From Pedobacter psychrodurus (GTDB lineage: Bacteria; Bacteroidota; Bacteroidia; Sphingobacteriales; Sphingobacteriaceae): DNA of 64,000 nt. The translations under genes and the position numbers were made by a program. Under the pieces are notes generated by a model, which searched no databases, was not told the DNA's origin, and saw only the letters and a list, made by a program, of their open reading frames with translations. How positions within the stretch are numbered: the stretch's first letter is position 1; each line of letters begins with the position of its first letter. Shown piece after piece: positions 1 to 8,823 of this stretch. The DNA is taken from assembly GCF_004331735.1 (NCBI RefSeq), contig NZ_SJSO01000006.1, positions 248,001-312,000 of the forward strand, given 5' to 3'.

Positions 1-225
1 TTAGTTGCCGAAAAAAGAGCACAAGCCAATATCATTACCCGAAGAGAAGAAACGGCCTCGACCAGGAGTTTGTTGAACACCGCCAAATTGATGGAAGACA
101 ACGCTATGTTGTATAAGTTGAAAGAGATGGAATACTTAGAGAAAATCGCGGAGAAAATCAACAACATCAGCTTATCGGGCAGCGGACAAATTGTAGATCA
201 ATTGAAACAAATCTTCGTAAAATAA
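1..225 (+). CDS. SPFH/band-7-like protein, C-terminal fragment
   Basis: This frame is open from the window edge and gives 74 residues before a TAA; the start lies outside the window. The visible part is an alanine- and glutamate-rich helix (AEKRAQANIITRREE) followed by a short tail ending in IVDQLKQIFVK. That combination resembles the C-terminal coiled coil and oligomerisation tail of bacterial SPFH/band-7 (slipin or stomatin-like) membrane scaffold proteins. The family domain itself is not visible, so the call rests only on the tail. It is 63 bp upstream of the HEPN-like gene on the same strand, with a hairpin between them, so cotranscription is possible but unproven. Confidence 0.55.
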   Translation, partial: LVAEKRAQANIITRREETASTRSLLNTAKLMEDNAMLYKLKEMEYLEKIAEKINNISLSGSGQIVDQLKQIFVK

Positions 226-239
226 ATTAAATTTAGAAA

Positions 240-271
240 CCCCTCGGTTAGGTGAGTGTTACCTACCGGGG
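240..271 (+). other. Hairpin between the SPFH-like and HEPN-like genes
   Basis: The arms are CCCCTCGGTTAGGT and ACCTACCGGGG, paired with small bulges around a GAGTGTT loop. No T-run follows, so it is a weak candidate as an intrinsic terminator. It could be a processing or attenuation structure at the 5' end of the HEPN-rtcB unit. Confidence 0.4.
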
Positions 272-288
272 ATTGAACAAGAAATAAA

Positions 289-828
289 ATGAGCAATCAC
301 TCGAAAGAATACAATAATATTGATGAAATGCTAATAGCATCACAAACAATGAGGAATTATCAGTTAATGCACAATGCCATTAGAAATGATTATATCGTAT
401 TGCTTGAAATAACCGGAAAAAGTCAAGAAAATCAAAAATCATTCGATGCATTATATCGAGCATGTATAATTAGTATGTTCTCACTAGTTGAATCGGATAT
501 TTATGGATTGAATGTTCTTGATCCTTACCCTAACTACAGTGACAAACACGATTTTACAAGTAAATTAGAGAAGACTTTTAAGCAAATTTCTAGAACATGG
601 GAAAAGGAGGAGATAAAACAACAATATTTTTATTCTTGTAAACCCCAGTTAAAAGTTTTAAAAAGAATGAGAGATGAAATTATTCATCCGAAAGAGATTT
701 CACATATACACATTGCCACGGAAACAAAGTTTAAAGAGCTAAAAGCAGTGTTTAATGATTATGATAGTTTTATCAACGATTTGATGAATAACTTCTTTTT
801 GAGCACAAAGATTAATCTTTTTAAGTAA
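289..828 (+). CDS. HEPN-like small protein upstream of rtcB
   Basis: This 179-residue protein has no signal peptide or membrane segment, so it is probably cytoplasmic. It is predicted mostly helical, with a helix YRACIISMFSLVE around residues 56-68. Near the C-terminus is KRMRDEIIHPK (residues 125-135). There R128 and H133 form an R-x4-H motif of the kind used by HEPN ribonucleases, preceded by a helix and followed by Pro. HEPN proteins are often metal-independent RNases in toxin-antitoxin, CRISPR or phage-defence settings. The stop is 6 bp before the rtcB start, so the two are almost certainly one transcript, which suggests an RNA-damage and RNA-repair pairing. The gene looks more AT-rich than rtcB, hinting at acquisition. 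I do not recognise a named family; the HEPN assignment is inferred from the motif and helix pattern. Confidence 0.5.
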   Translation: MSNHSKEYNNIDEMLIASQTMRNYQLMHNAIRNDYIVLLEITGKSQENQKSFDALYRACIISMFSLVESDIYGLNVLDPYPNYSDKHDFTSKLEKTFKQISRTWEKEEIKQQYFYSCKPQLKVLKRMRDEIIHPKEISHIHIATETKFKELKAVFNDYDSFINDLMNNFFLSTKINLFK

Positions 829-834
829 ACAACA

Positions 835-2259
835 ATGAACAACAACATAACAGGTAAAACCCTGATAGAAATAGGTTATTCCGAAGGAAAAATAGTAGGT
901 CTGGCTTTAGCTATCCTGAAAGAAAATTTCACGGATATTGGAGAAAAAGAATTATTGGCCTTATTTAAAAAAGCAAAAGACTATCCAGAAAGTTTTTTGG
1001 ATGACGAAGTATTAAGTAATCTGGCAACGGGTTTGATTGAGGAAGCCAATCCAAAATCAGACGGAACCATTGAACTGATTAACAACGCTAAAGATTATTC
1101 AATTTTCGGCGCTGATTATATTGAAGAAGGAGCCAGACACCAAATGGATATCGCCATGAAATTACCGGTTTCGGTTGCGGGTGCACTAATGCCCGATGCC
1201 CACCAAGGTTATGGTTTGCCAATTGGTGGTGTACTAGCTACAAGAAACGCAATTATTCCTTATGGTGTAGGTGTTGATATCGGCTGCCGAATGGCTTTAA
1301 GTATTTTCGATATTCCGGAGAAACACTATTTTGGAAAGGATGCCATGTACAAAAGAGAGTTAATTGCCTTTACCAAATTCGGCGCAGGGCAAAACTTTAA
1401 AGGCAACGAAAAAGCCGACCACGATGTTTTGGAAAATGAAGCTTTCAACTCCACTCCTTTTCTTAAAAATTTACACGGAAAGGCTTGGGCGCAGCTGGGT
1501 ACTTCGGGTGGTGGAAATCACTTTGTAGAATGGGGGATTATTGATTTTGCAGAGCGTGATGAAATTTTAAATATCGATAAAGGGCGTTACGTGGCATTGC
1601 TTACGCACTCTGGTTCTCGTGGATTTGGAGCCACCATTGCGGGGCATTACACCAAATTGGCGAAAGATATTTGTAAGCTCCCAAAAGAAGCTGCAAATCT
1701 GGCTTATTTAGATTTAAACTCTGCCGAGGGGCAAGAATATTGGATTGCCATGAACCTGGCTGGCGATTATGCTTCAGCTTGTCATGAGGTGATCCATAAA
1801 CGATTAACCAAAGCCATCGGTGCTAAAGTTTTGGCCAAGGTAGAAAACCACCATAATTTCGCCTGGAAAGAAATGCTTGATGGTGAAGAAGTAATTGTTC
1901 ACCGAAAAGGTGCTACACCTGCCGGTAAAGGTGTGATGGGGATTATCCCCGGAAGTATGACGGCACCCGGATTTTTGGTACGCGGTAAAGGAGAAATGAG
2001 TGCCATCAATTCAGCATCACATGGTGCCGGACGTCAAATGAGTAGAACAAAGGCGATTCAATCGATTACCAAATCGGATATGAAGGCCATTTTAAAAGAC
2101 CATAACGTTACTTTAATCGGAGCAGGCTTAGATGAAGCGCCAATGGCCTATAAAGACATCAACAAAGTGATGGCAGCACAAACTGAGCTGGTTGATGTAG
2201 TAGCCAAGTTTGAACCTAAAATGGTGAGAATGGCTGATGATGGAAGCAGGGAAGATTAG
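835..2259 (+). CDS. rtcB: RtcB family RNA-splicing ligase
   Basis: RtcB joins RNA ends bearing 2',3'-cyclic phosphate or 3'-phosphate to 5'-OH ends, using GTP and Mn2+, in tRNA splicing and RNA repair. At 474 residues the length is normal. Visible family motifs are DAHQGYGLPIGGV (121-133), the metal-binding Cys in VDIGCRM (C151), GTSGGGNHF (222-230), THSGSRGFG (257-265, H258) and NHHNFAW (338-344). The segment SASHGAGRQMSR contains H396, which aligns with the His that is guanylylated in known RtcBs. All metal and catalytic residues appear intact. The gene follows the HEPN-like gene with a 6-bp gap and is closed by a strong terminator at 2384-2420. No rtcA or archease gene is adjacent. Confidence 0.95.
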   Translation: MNNNITGKTLIEIGYSEGKIVGLALAILKENFTDIGEKELLALFKKAKDYPESFLDDEVLSNLATGLIEEANPKSDGTIELINNAKDYSIFGADYIEEGARHQMDIAMKLPVSVAGALMPDAHQGYGLPIGGVLATRNAIIPYGVGVDIGCRMALSIFDIPEKHYFGKDAMYKRELIAFTKFGAGQNFKGNEKADHDVLENEAFNSTPFLKNLHGKAWAQLGTSGGGNHFVEWGIIDFAERDEILNIDKGRYVALLTHSGSRGFGATIAGHYTKLAKDICKLPKEAANLAYLDLNSAEGQEYWIAMNLAGDYASACHEVIHKRLTKAIGAKVLAKVENHHNFAWKEMLDGEEVIVHRKGATPAGKGVMGIIPGSMTAPGFLVRGKGEMSAINSASHGAGRQMSRTKAIQSITKSDMKAILKDHNVTLIGAGLDEAPMAYKDINKVMAAQTELVDVVAKFEPKMVRMADDGSRED

Positions 2260-2332
2260 TTTGGAGTTTTTAGTTGAGAGTCTTGAGTCCAAAGTCCTTA
2301 GTCTGGAGTCAAAAATGCAATCCTATAAAAAA

Positions 2333-2374
2333 ATCGTCATCTCGACTGCGCTGCGCTCCACTCGAAATGACGAT
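2333..2374. repeat. Short palindromic intergenic repeat (GTCATCTCGA type)
   Basis: The ends ATCGTCAT and ATGACGAT are perfect complements, and the interior TCTCGACTGCG...CTCCACTCGA continues the pairing over about 42 bp. A fragment of a related type occurs near 39030 (GTCACCCTGAGCG). It looks like a REP/MITE-type element between rtcB and its terminator. Confidence 0.65.
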
Positions 2375-2383
2375 CAAATCAAA

Positions 2384-2420
2384 AAAACCCTCTTCAAAAT
2401 TAATTGAAGAGGGTTTTCTA
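2384..2420 (+). terminator. Intrinsic terminator after rtcB
   Basis: A 14-bp perfect stem, AAAACCCTCTTCAA with TTGAAGAGGGTTTT, has a 6-nt loop and a short T-rich tail. The upstream A-run also allows use from the other strand. Confidence 0.85.
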
Positions 2421-2589
2421 TGCGTTTTACTAACCGATCTGCACAACTCTAAGTTAAATAAACCTGATTGAAGTGGAAACAACAGCTTTTCAGCTTTTGT
2501 TGAAACAAAAAGCAGGACTACAATAACCGATTAGCACAACAATTGCTTTCCAAAAAAAGCGCTTATATTGTTCAATAAGCTATAAATGA

Positions 2590-3843
2590 TTATTTCAACT
2601 TACTCAAAGCCGTTTTAATTCTTGGCAGCATATCTTTAATATCCTGCAGGGTACAGGCACCAACCGATGCCCTGAACCATGGCATACTATCTTCATTTCC
2701 GAAAGCAGAGAATGGAACCAAAGCAGCCCCAGCTTCTTTAATCAGATAGAAATTCACATCTGCACTGTCTTTTAAAACTTGACCATCTTGAGTAGTTTTT
2801 CCGATATAATCAATTTTAATGGTTAAATAAATGGCGCCCATTGGCTCAACAGCATCAACATTAAAGCCCTCGTTTTTTAATTCGTTAAAACCGTTGTAAA
2901 GTGCATTTAAGCTATCTTGAATATGGCCTTTAAAACTAGTCAGAAAGGCATCAACCTGTGTTTTATCGTTAAAATAGTTAGACATTGCAACCTGCTCGGC
3001 TTTTGGTGCCCAAGCCCCCATGTGGCCAACCAAAGCTTTCATTCTATTGATAATATCTTCAGGACCAAAACCCCATCCTACACGTACACCAGTTGCAGCC
3101 AGGCATTTCGAGCTACCATCAACAAAAACGGTAAACGGACGCATTGCAGGGCGCAAAGAAACTGGATTTACATGCTCTTTTCCGAAAGTTAAAAGTGAAT
3201 AAATCTGATCATACATCATGTAAAGTGGTTTTTCTTCAGCGCCACGTGATGCATTTTCCTCTAAAACGGAATCGCAGATTTCAGCTAACGAATTTGCATC
3301 GAACATGGTTCCTGTTGGGTTTAATGGCGAACATAAAGCCAATAAAGTTGCACCTTTCAAATGCGGTTTTAACTGTGCAGCTGTTGGCATAAAATTATGC
3401 TCAGCATCAGTTTCTACGGCAATGGTTTTAGCCGAAGTTAAATGTGAATAGTGGTTATTATTCCATGATGGAGCAGGGAAAACTACAGTATCTCCCGGAT
3501 CAATCAAAGCCAGATAGGTAGCATAAATCAATGGACGCGAACCACCAGAAACTAAAATACTGTTGGTGTTATATTCTAATCCGAATCTGTCTTTCAACAA
3601 TTCAGAAACCGTTTCGCGTAATTGCAAAACACCATCAGCTGGTGGGTAGTTAGTTTGATTGGCATTGTATGCATCAACAATTCCCGCTTTTAATTCGGTT
3701 GGAATCGGGTAAATGTTGGCATCGAAATCGCCGATGGTTAAATTGGCAATTGAAGCGCCTTTGCGTTTCATTTCGTTAACCTCGTTACCAATTTTAATAA
3801 TTTCTGAACCAATTAATGAACTGGCCAATACTGAAACTTTCAT
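2590..3843 (-). CDS. PLP-dependent class I/II aminotransferase (aspartate aminotransferase-like)
   Basis: This is a 417-residue fold-type I aminotransferase that probably transfers an amino group between an amino acid and 2-oxoglutarate through pyridoxal phosphate. Visible features are the cofactor-binding start SGGSRPLIYAT (99-109), SPLNPTG (172-178), YDQIY (211-215) and the Schiff-base lysine in SSKCLAATGVRVGW, about K246. Arg for the substrate carboxylate is likely in WFRASVG near the C-terminus. The substrate cannot be read from sequence; aspartate or a related amino acid is most likely. It stands alone on the minus strand, downstream of the toxin-antitoxin pair with a 30-bp gap, so read-through from that pair is possible. 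The start is the first ATG after an AT-rich TATATATA tract. Confidence 0.85.
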   Translation of the reverse strand: MKVSVLASSLIGSEIIKIGNEVNEMKRKGASIANLTIGDFDANIYPIPTELKAGIVDAYNANQTNYPPADGVLQLRETVSELLKDRFGLEYNTNSILVSGGSRPLIYATYLALIDPGDTVVFPAPSWNNNHYSHLTSAKTIAVETDAEHNFMPTAAQLKPHLKGATLLALCSPLNPTGTMFDANSLAEICDSVLEENASRGAEEKPLYMMYDQIYSLLTFGKEHVNPVSLRPAMRPFTVFVDGSSKCLAATGVRVGWGFGPEDIINRMKALVGHMGAWAPKAEQVAMSNYFNDKTQVDAFLTSFKGHIQDSLNALYNGFNELKNEGFNVDAVEPMGAIYLTIKIDYIGKTTQDGQVLKDSADVNFYLIKEAGAALVPFSAFGNEDSMPWFRASVGACTLQDIKDMLPRIKTALSKLK

Positions 3844-3873
3844 ATATATATATTGAAACTGCTTTTAGCAGAT

Positions 3874-4206
3874 TTATAATGCTTTAATTATTTTTTGAAG
3901 TTCTTTTTTATCAATACTACTTTCTTCTGATTTATCGTAGAGCGTCAGCATATTGATAATCGTACCATCAGGGGTATTTGATACTAAATAAGTTATTATC
4001 CTAAATCCTCCACTTTTACCTTTTCCTTTGCTTTTTACAGCAAGTCTAATTTTGTATAAACCTGCTCCGAGATCATTACCTTGCTGCGGATTTTCAAGAA
4101 GTTTCTCTTCGAGTTCGTAGAGATCTTCCACTAAAGAAAGATATTTCTTTTTATAGACTTTGGCTTTTTTGATAAAAACGTCTGAATAAATAACCTCATT
4201 AGCCAT
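3874..4206 (-). CDS. RelE/ParE-superfamily toxin
   Basis: This 110-residue basic protein has the RelE/ParE-type layout: two N-terminal helices (YSDVFIKKAKVYKKKY), then a beta-sheet core with LYKIRLAVKSKGKGKSGGFRIITYL and a final NMLTLYDKSE strand. RelE-type toxins cleave ribosome-bound mRNA, whereas ParE types act on gyrase; which applies is not decidable here. The lysine- and arginine-rich core favours an RNA-acting role. The ATG shares one base with the stop of the upstream antitoxin (TAATG), the usual translational coupling of such pairs. Confidence 0.8.
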   Translation of the reverse strand: MANEVIYSDVFIKKAKVYKKKYLSLVEDLYELEEKLLENPQQGNDLGAGLYKIRLAVKSKGKGKSGGFRIITYLVSNTPDGTIINMLTLYDKSEESSIDKKELQKIIKAL

Positions 4207-4394
4207 TAAATATCTTTTAAGCTTAAAGGCTTCCGTTTTCCTTGCTGCATTTCCTTAATTTCTTTTAAAGCCCGAGCAATTTCAGAAGTTATCTGACTTG
4301 TTGGTTCTGATTTAACTTTTGCACCAATTTTGCTAAGGAATTCTTTTACAAAACCTGCATCTTTATCCTTAATTTCTATTGTTAAAGTTGTCAT
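4206..4394 (-). CDS. Antitoxin of RelE-type pair
   Basis: This is a 62-residue charged protein. It starts with a short beta-strand (MTTLTIEIKD), continues with a helix (FVKEFLSKIGAKV) and ends in a flexible lysine-rich tail (QGKRKPLSLKDI). This is the common form of small Bacteroidota antitoxins that precede RelE-like toxins, with the C-terminal part wrapping the toxin. It overlaps the toxin start by one base and probably autoregulates the pair. Assignment is by size, position and layout; I see no named DNA-binding domain. Confidence 0.7.
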   Translation of the reverse strand: MTTLTIEIKDKDAGFVKEFLSKIGAKVKSEPTSQITSEIARALKEIKEMQQGKRKPLSLKDI

Positions 4395-4414
4395 AACTAC
4401 AAATTTAGCAAAAT

Positions 4415-5746
4415 TTATTTAACCAAATCTCCAATTGCTTTATTCACTTTTCCGAAACCAAATTGAGACAAGACACCGTGCATTGCTGCAGAAATCTGCT
4501 CGTTACACAGGTTGCCAATGCTTCCTTCGTGTGTATGATGTATTTGGCCAGAAGGTGCAAAAGTACCATTTTCTATCTGTTCGCCAACAATTTTATAAGC
4601 CTCTCTAAATGGAACACCTTGTAGCGCCAAGTCGTTCACTACTTCAACGCTAAACAGGTAGTCGTATTTTTTATCTTTCAAAATATCATCCTTTATGGTG
4701 ATGTTCTGAAACATGAAAGTAGCGATCTCCAAACATTCGTTTAACGAAGTGATTGCTGGAAAAAGGTTTTCTTTTAGCAACTGTAAATCGCGGTGATAAC
4801 CCGATGGTAAATTGGTAATCATCATGGCAATTTCGTTCGGCAAAGCCTGAATTTTATTGCAGCGTGAGCGGATCAGCTCAAAAACATCAGGATTTTTTTT
4901 GTGTGGCATAATGCTCGAACCAGTGGTAAGCTCTGCCGGGAAACTGATGAATCCGAAATTCTGATTAATAAACAAACAAACATCCATAGCCATTTTAGCT
5001 AAAGTTGCAGCAACTGCACTCATTGCCTGCGCTAAAATCCTTTCAGTTTTGCCACGGCCCATCTGCGCGTAAACCACATTATAGTTTAAACTTTCAAACC
5101 CAAGTAAATTGGTTGTTAAGGTTCTGTTTAATGGGAATGAAGAACCATAACCTGCGGCAGAGCCCAAAGGATTTTTATTGCAGATTTTCCATGCAGCCAA
5201 CATCAGTTCCATATCATCTGCCAAGCTTTCGGCGTAAGCACCAAACCATAATCCAAAAGATGATGGCATGGCAATCTGCAAATGTGTATAACCAGGAACT
5301 AATTTATCTTTGTGTGTATTGCTTAACTCAATTAACTGATTAAATAAGGTTGAGGTTTGATTAACCATATCCTCGATGCAAGCCCTGAAGAACAGTTTTA
5401 AATCAACTAAAACCTGATCGTTACGTGATCTGCCACTATGGATTTTCTTGCCTGCTTCGCCAATGCGTTGTGTAAGCAACCATTCAACCTGCGAGTGCAC
5501 ATCTTCTACACTGTTTTCGATGGTGAAATTTCCAGCCTCAATTTCAGCGTAAATGTTTTTCAATTCTTGCTGAACCATTTTCAATTCTTCAGCTGTTAGC
5601 AAATTAATGGTTTCTAACATTTGTGTATGCGCCAAAGAGCCTAATACATCAAATTTTGCCATTTGCAGATCCAATTCACGGTCTTTTCCAACCGTAAAAC
5701 TTTCTACAAACTGATTTACATCTATATTTTTTTGCCAGATTTTCAT
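4415..5746 (-). CDS. argH: Argininosuccinate lyase
   Basis: ArgH splits argininosuccinate into arginine and fumarate, the last step of arginine synthesis. The 443-residue protein carries the fumarase/aspartase superfamily signature GSSIMPHKKNPD near residue 278, with the catalytic Ser in its flexible loop, plus HSGRSRNDQV and the TPLGYTHLQ-like PGYTHLQIAMP. The length is close to the usual 450-460. It lies on the same strand as the rest of the arginine genes but is separated from argE by a plus-strand S9 peptidase gene. It therefore has its own promoter in the 188-bp divergent gap at 5747-5934. The toxin-antitoxin pair follows only 20 bp downstream. Confidence 0.95.
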   Translation of the reverse strand: MKIWQKNIDVNQFVESFTVGKDRELDLQMAKFDVLGSLAHTQMLETINLLTAEELKMVQQELKNIYAEIEAGNFTIENSVEDVHSQVEWLLTQRIGEAGKKIHSGRSRNDQVLVDLKLFFRACIEDMVNQTSTLFNQLIELSNTHKDKLVPGYTHLQIAMPSSFGLWFGAYAESLADDMELMLAAWKICNKNPLGSAAGYGSSFPLNRTLTTNLLGFESLNYNVVYAQMGRGKTERILAQAMSAVAATLAKMAMDVCLFINQNFGFISFPAELTTGSSIMPHKKNPDVFELIRSRCNKIQALPNEIAMMITNLPSGYHRDLQLLKENLFPAITSLNECLEIATFMFQNITIKDDILKDKKYDYLFSVEVVNDLALQGVPFREAYKIVGEQIENGTFAPSGQIHHTHEGSIGNLCNEQISAAMHGVLSQFGFGKVNKAIGDLVK

Positions 5747-5934
5747 TCTTATGATTGCTCTATTTTATACCTGCACAATGGCAGTCGAAATACCCGCAAA
5801 AGTACAATAAATAGATTAGAATTAGGAATGAGATTGGCGTTCAACTCACATTTAAACGTCAATAAAGTCAATTTTATCTGGCGGTTTATAATTCTTGGTT
5901 TAAAAGCTTATTTTCGTATAAACTTAAACTTATT

Positions 5935-8778
5935 ATGAAATCCCTAAAACTGTTCTCCACCGTTTTTTTACTGCTTGTTATACACCACTTACAGGCACAG
6001 GAAAAACCAGCATTAGGCTGGAAAGATGTTTCTAAATGGACCTTTAATAGACCCGCTACTTTATCGCCCAACGGCGAATGGATCGCGTTGGCCAGTGGAC
6101 CGGTTGAGGGAGATTTAAAGATGACGATCAGAAAAACGAATGATACCTTAAGCCGCAACTACCCAATTGGAGCAACGGCCAATAACATCTCATTTTCAAA
6201 CGATTCAAAATTTGCTGCGTTTAAAGTTGCACTTAAGGATAGCGAAGCCAAAGCAGCAAAGAAAACAAATAAGCCTGTTTATGATAAACTCTTGCTGGTT
6301 TCATTGAGTGATAATAAACAGACGACTTTCGAAAAGGTAAAAAGTTTTAGCTTTTCTGAAAAATCACCTGAGTGGATTGCCATTCAATTTGCTCCGGCAG
6401 AAAATGCTTCTAAAGAGAAAGATGCCCCGAAGGGTACCGACGTACTGCTTTACAACCTTATCACCAAAAAAAATTACAACCTGGGCAATGTTTCAGAATT
6501 TGCATTTAACAAAACAGGAAGCCTGCTTGCTTATGTTATTGATGCTGCTGGGCAAAATGGAAACGGTATTTTTTTACGCGATATGAAAACCGGAATCACC
6601 TCTGCGCTTGATAATGATAAAGCCGTTTATCAAAAACTGGGGTGGAATGAACAGGGAACTGCATTTGCCTTACTTAAAGCTAATAAAAACGACAAGTATA
6701 AAGATGACGTTTACAGCATGCTTGGTTTTAACAAAATCAATGGTGATTTAACCAATAAGGTGTTATATAATGGTATCGACGACAAAAGATTCCCAACAAA
6801 TATGGGGATCAATACCAATGCCACCCCGTTCTGGTCAGATGATCAATCTGTTTTGTTCCTTGGCATCAATACGCTAGCAAAAAAAGAAGAAAAGAAAGAG
6901 GAGAAAAAGGATGATAAGAAAACAGATACTTTAGCTAAAGCAAAACCGGAAGTTAAAAAAGATGATATCGAAAAACCTGATATGATTATCTGGAACTGGC
7001 AGGATAAGAGATTACAATCTGCACAGCAAACACAAGAAATGCGCGATAAAAACTTTAGTTATTTAAGTGCCTACCGTCTTGCCGATAAAAAATTCATCCA
7101 GCTTGCGGACAGCAACATGCGCTCGGTTAGTGTAAACCCGAAAAGCTTATATGCAATTGGATACGATAATTCGAAATATGAGCTTATGGGAAATTTAGAT
7201 GGACAAAGTTATGTGGATGTTTATTTAATCAACCTTAAAACCTTTGGTAAGAAATTACTCTTCGAGAAAATGTATGCCTCTAATGGAGGAAGACTTGTGG
7301 TTGCGCCAAACGGAACCTTAGCCAGCTATTATGTAGACGGTGTATTTTATAGCATCAATTTAGAAACTGGTAAAATCGCCAACCTTACTGGCAAGATTAA
7401 AGCTTCTTTTGTTGATGAATTAGATGACCATAATGTAGTTAAACCGGCTACCCAGAATTTAGGTTGGTCTGCTGATTCTAAATATGCATTAATTAAAGAC
7501 AATTACGATTTGTGGAAAATCTCTGCTGACGGAAATAGTGTTACCCCATTATCTGATAACTGGAAAAGCAAAAAAACTGAAGTGGCTACCCGTTTCCGCA
7601 TTGATGTTAATGAAAAAGGGACAGATTTAAGCAAGGACCAATATTTCGCAGTTTTTAACTCCAAAAACAAGAAAAATGGCATTGGAATTTTACCTGCTGG
7701 AAAATCGAAGATTAACATTTTGTTTATGGACGATAATGCTTACCAAAGTTTTGCAAAAGCTGAACAAGCTAAAGTGTTTACTTATACCAAAAGTAATTTT
7801 CAGCAATCGCCAGATTATTATGTAAGTACAATGAGTGATTTAAATGCGGCTAAAAAAGTTACCACAAACACACCAGATCAGGCTAAATATGCATGGTCTT
7901 CGGCTGTTAAGTTGATCGACTATGTAAGTGCAAATGGCGATAGCCTGCAAGCGGCCATTTATTTGCCGGCCAATTATGTTCCCGGAAAAGCTTATCCTAC
8001 CATTACATACATTTATGAAAGGTTAACTGATGACCTGAATACCTATACCATGCCTACGTTTCCTGGTGGAGGTTTTAACAAAGCGATGTACACCAGCAAT
8101 GGATACGCTGTTTTAATGCCAGATATTAAATACAAGTTGAATGATCCAGGCATGTCGGCCGTTGCCTGCGTAGTACCTGCGGTAAAGGCAGCCATTGCGA
8201 CCGGAATTGTAGATGAGAAAAATGTTGCCATCCATGGTCACTCTTGGGGTGGTTATCAAACTTCATTTTTAATTACCCAAACCAATATTTTTAAAGCAGC
8301 CGCAGCTGGAGCACCTTTAACCAACATGATAAGCATGTACAGCTTAATCTATTGGAACAGTGGCGGCACAAACCAAGCCATTTTCGAAGCCAGTCAAGGC
8401 AGGTTAACACCTGGTTATTGGGATAATTGGGATGCTTTTGCACGCAACTCCCCAGTGTACCACATCAAAAAAGTACAAACGCCATTATTGCTTTTACACA
8501 ACGATAAAGATGGAGCTGTAGATTTTACCCAGGGCATTGAATATTACAATGGTTTAAGAAGGTTGAACAAACCTGTGGTGATGATTACCTATCGTGGCGA
8601 AAACCATGGAATTGCAAAATTGCCAAACCGTAAAGATTATGCCGTACGGATGATGGAATACTTTGATTATATGCTTAAAGGGAAACCTGCTCCCGAATGG
8701 TGGAGCAAAGGGATAAACCGATTAGATATGGAAAAACACTTAGAAGCGAGAGCCTTTGATGGTGGCGAAGAGAATTAA
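5935..8778 (+). CDS. S9 family (prolyl oligopeptidase-like) exported peptidase
   Basis: This is a 947-residue serine peptidase with a signal peptide (MKSLKLFSTVFLLLVIHHLQAQ), so it is periplasmic or exported. The N-terminal two-thirds is a WD/PD40-type beta-propeller. It is interrupted at roughly residues 315-345 by a lysine/glutamate-rich insert (KKEEKKEEKKDDKK), a probable surface loop. The C-terminal alpha/beta-hydrolase domain has a complete triad: S770 in GHSWGGYQ, D859 in HNDKDGAVD and H891 in ENHGIAK. Such enzymes cleave peptides, usually after proline or as aminoacyl-peptidases. The gene sits between argE and argH on the opposite strand and has no evident tie to arginine synthesis. 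Confidence 0.9.
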   Translation: MKSLKLFSTVFLLLVIHHLQAQEKPALGWKDVSKWTFNRPATLSPNGEWIALASGPVEGDLKMTIRKTNDTLSRNYPIGATANNISFSNDSKFAAFKVALKDSEAKAAKKTNKPVYDKLLLVSLSDNKQTTFEKVKSFSFSEKSPEWIAIQFAPAENASKEKDAPKGTDVLLYNLITKKNYNLGNVSEFAFNKTGSLLAYVIDAAGQNGNGIFLRDMKTGITSALDNDKAVYQKLGWNEQGTAFALLKANKNDKYKDDVYSMLGFNKINGDLTNKVLYNGIDDKRFPTNMGINTNATPFWSDDQSVLFLGINTLAKKEEKKEEKKDDKKTDTLAKAKPEVKKDDIEKPDMIIWNWQDKRLQSAQQTQEMRDKNFSYLSAYRLADKKFIQLADSNMRSVSVNPKSLYAIGYDNSKYELMGNLDGQSYVDVYLINLKTFGKKLLFEKMYASNGGRLVVAPNGTLASYYVDGVFYSINLETGKIANLTGKIKASFVDELDDHNVVKPATQNLGWSADSKYALIKDNYDLWKISADGNSVTPLSDNWKSKKTEVATRFRIDVNEKGTDLSKDQYFAVFNSKNKKNGIGILPAGKSKINILFMDDNAYQSFAKAEQAKVFTYTKSNFQQSPDYYVSTMSDLNAAKKVTTNTPDQAKYAWSSAVKLIDYVSANGDSLQAAIYLPANYVPGKAYPTITYIYERLTDDLNTYTMPTFPGGGFNKAMYTSNGYAVLMPDIKYKLNDPGMSAVACVVPAVKAAIATGIVDEKNVAIHGHSWGGYQTSFLITQTNIFKAAAAGAPLTNMISMYSLIYWNSGGTNQAIFEASQGRLTPGYWDNWDAFARNSPVYHIKKVQTPLLLLHNDKDGAVDFTQGIEYYNGLRRLNKPVVMITYRGENHGIAKLPNRKDYAVRMMEYFDYMLKGKPAPEWWSKGINRLDMEKHLEARAFDGGEEN

Positions 8779-8787
8779 TTATTTTGA

Positions 8788-8820
8788 GAAAGCCTCAGAT
8801 CTAGTGGATCTGAGGCTTTC
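8788..8820. terminator. Bidirectional terminator between S9 peptidase and argE
   Basis: Perfect stem GAAAGCCTCAGATC with GATCTGAGGCTTTC and a 5-nt loop. It lies between two convergent genes and just 4 bp from the argE stop, so it probably ends both transcripts. Confidence 0.85.
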
Positions 8821-8823
8821 TTA

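Noticed and set aside
2274..2471. 65-residue plus-strand frame after rtcB
   Set aside because: It spans the GTCATCTCGA palindrome and the rtcB terminator; it is repeat sequence, not a gene.
5747..5934. Riboswitch or arginine operator between argH and the S9 gene
   Set aside because: I looked for a palindrome or conserved structured leader and saw only AT-rich sequence.
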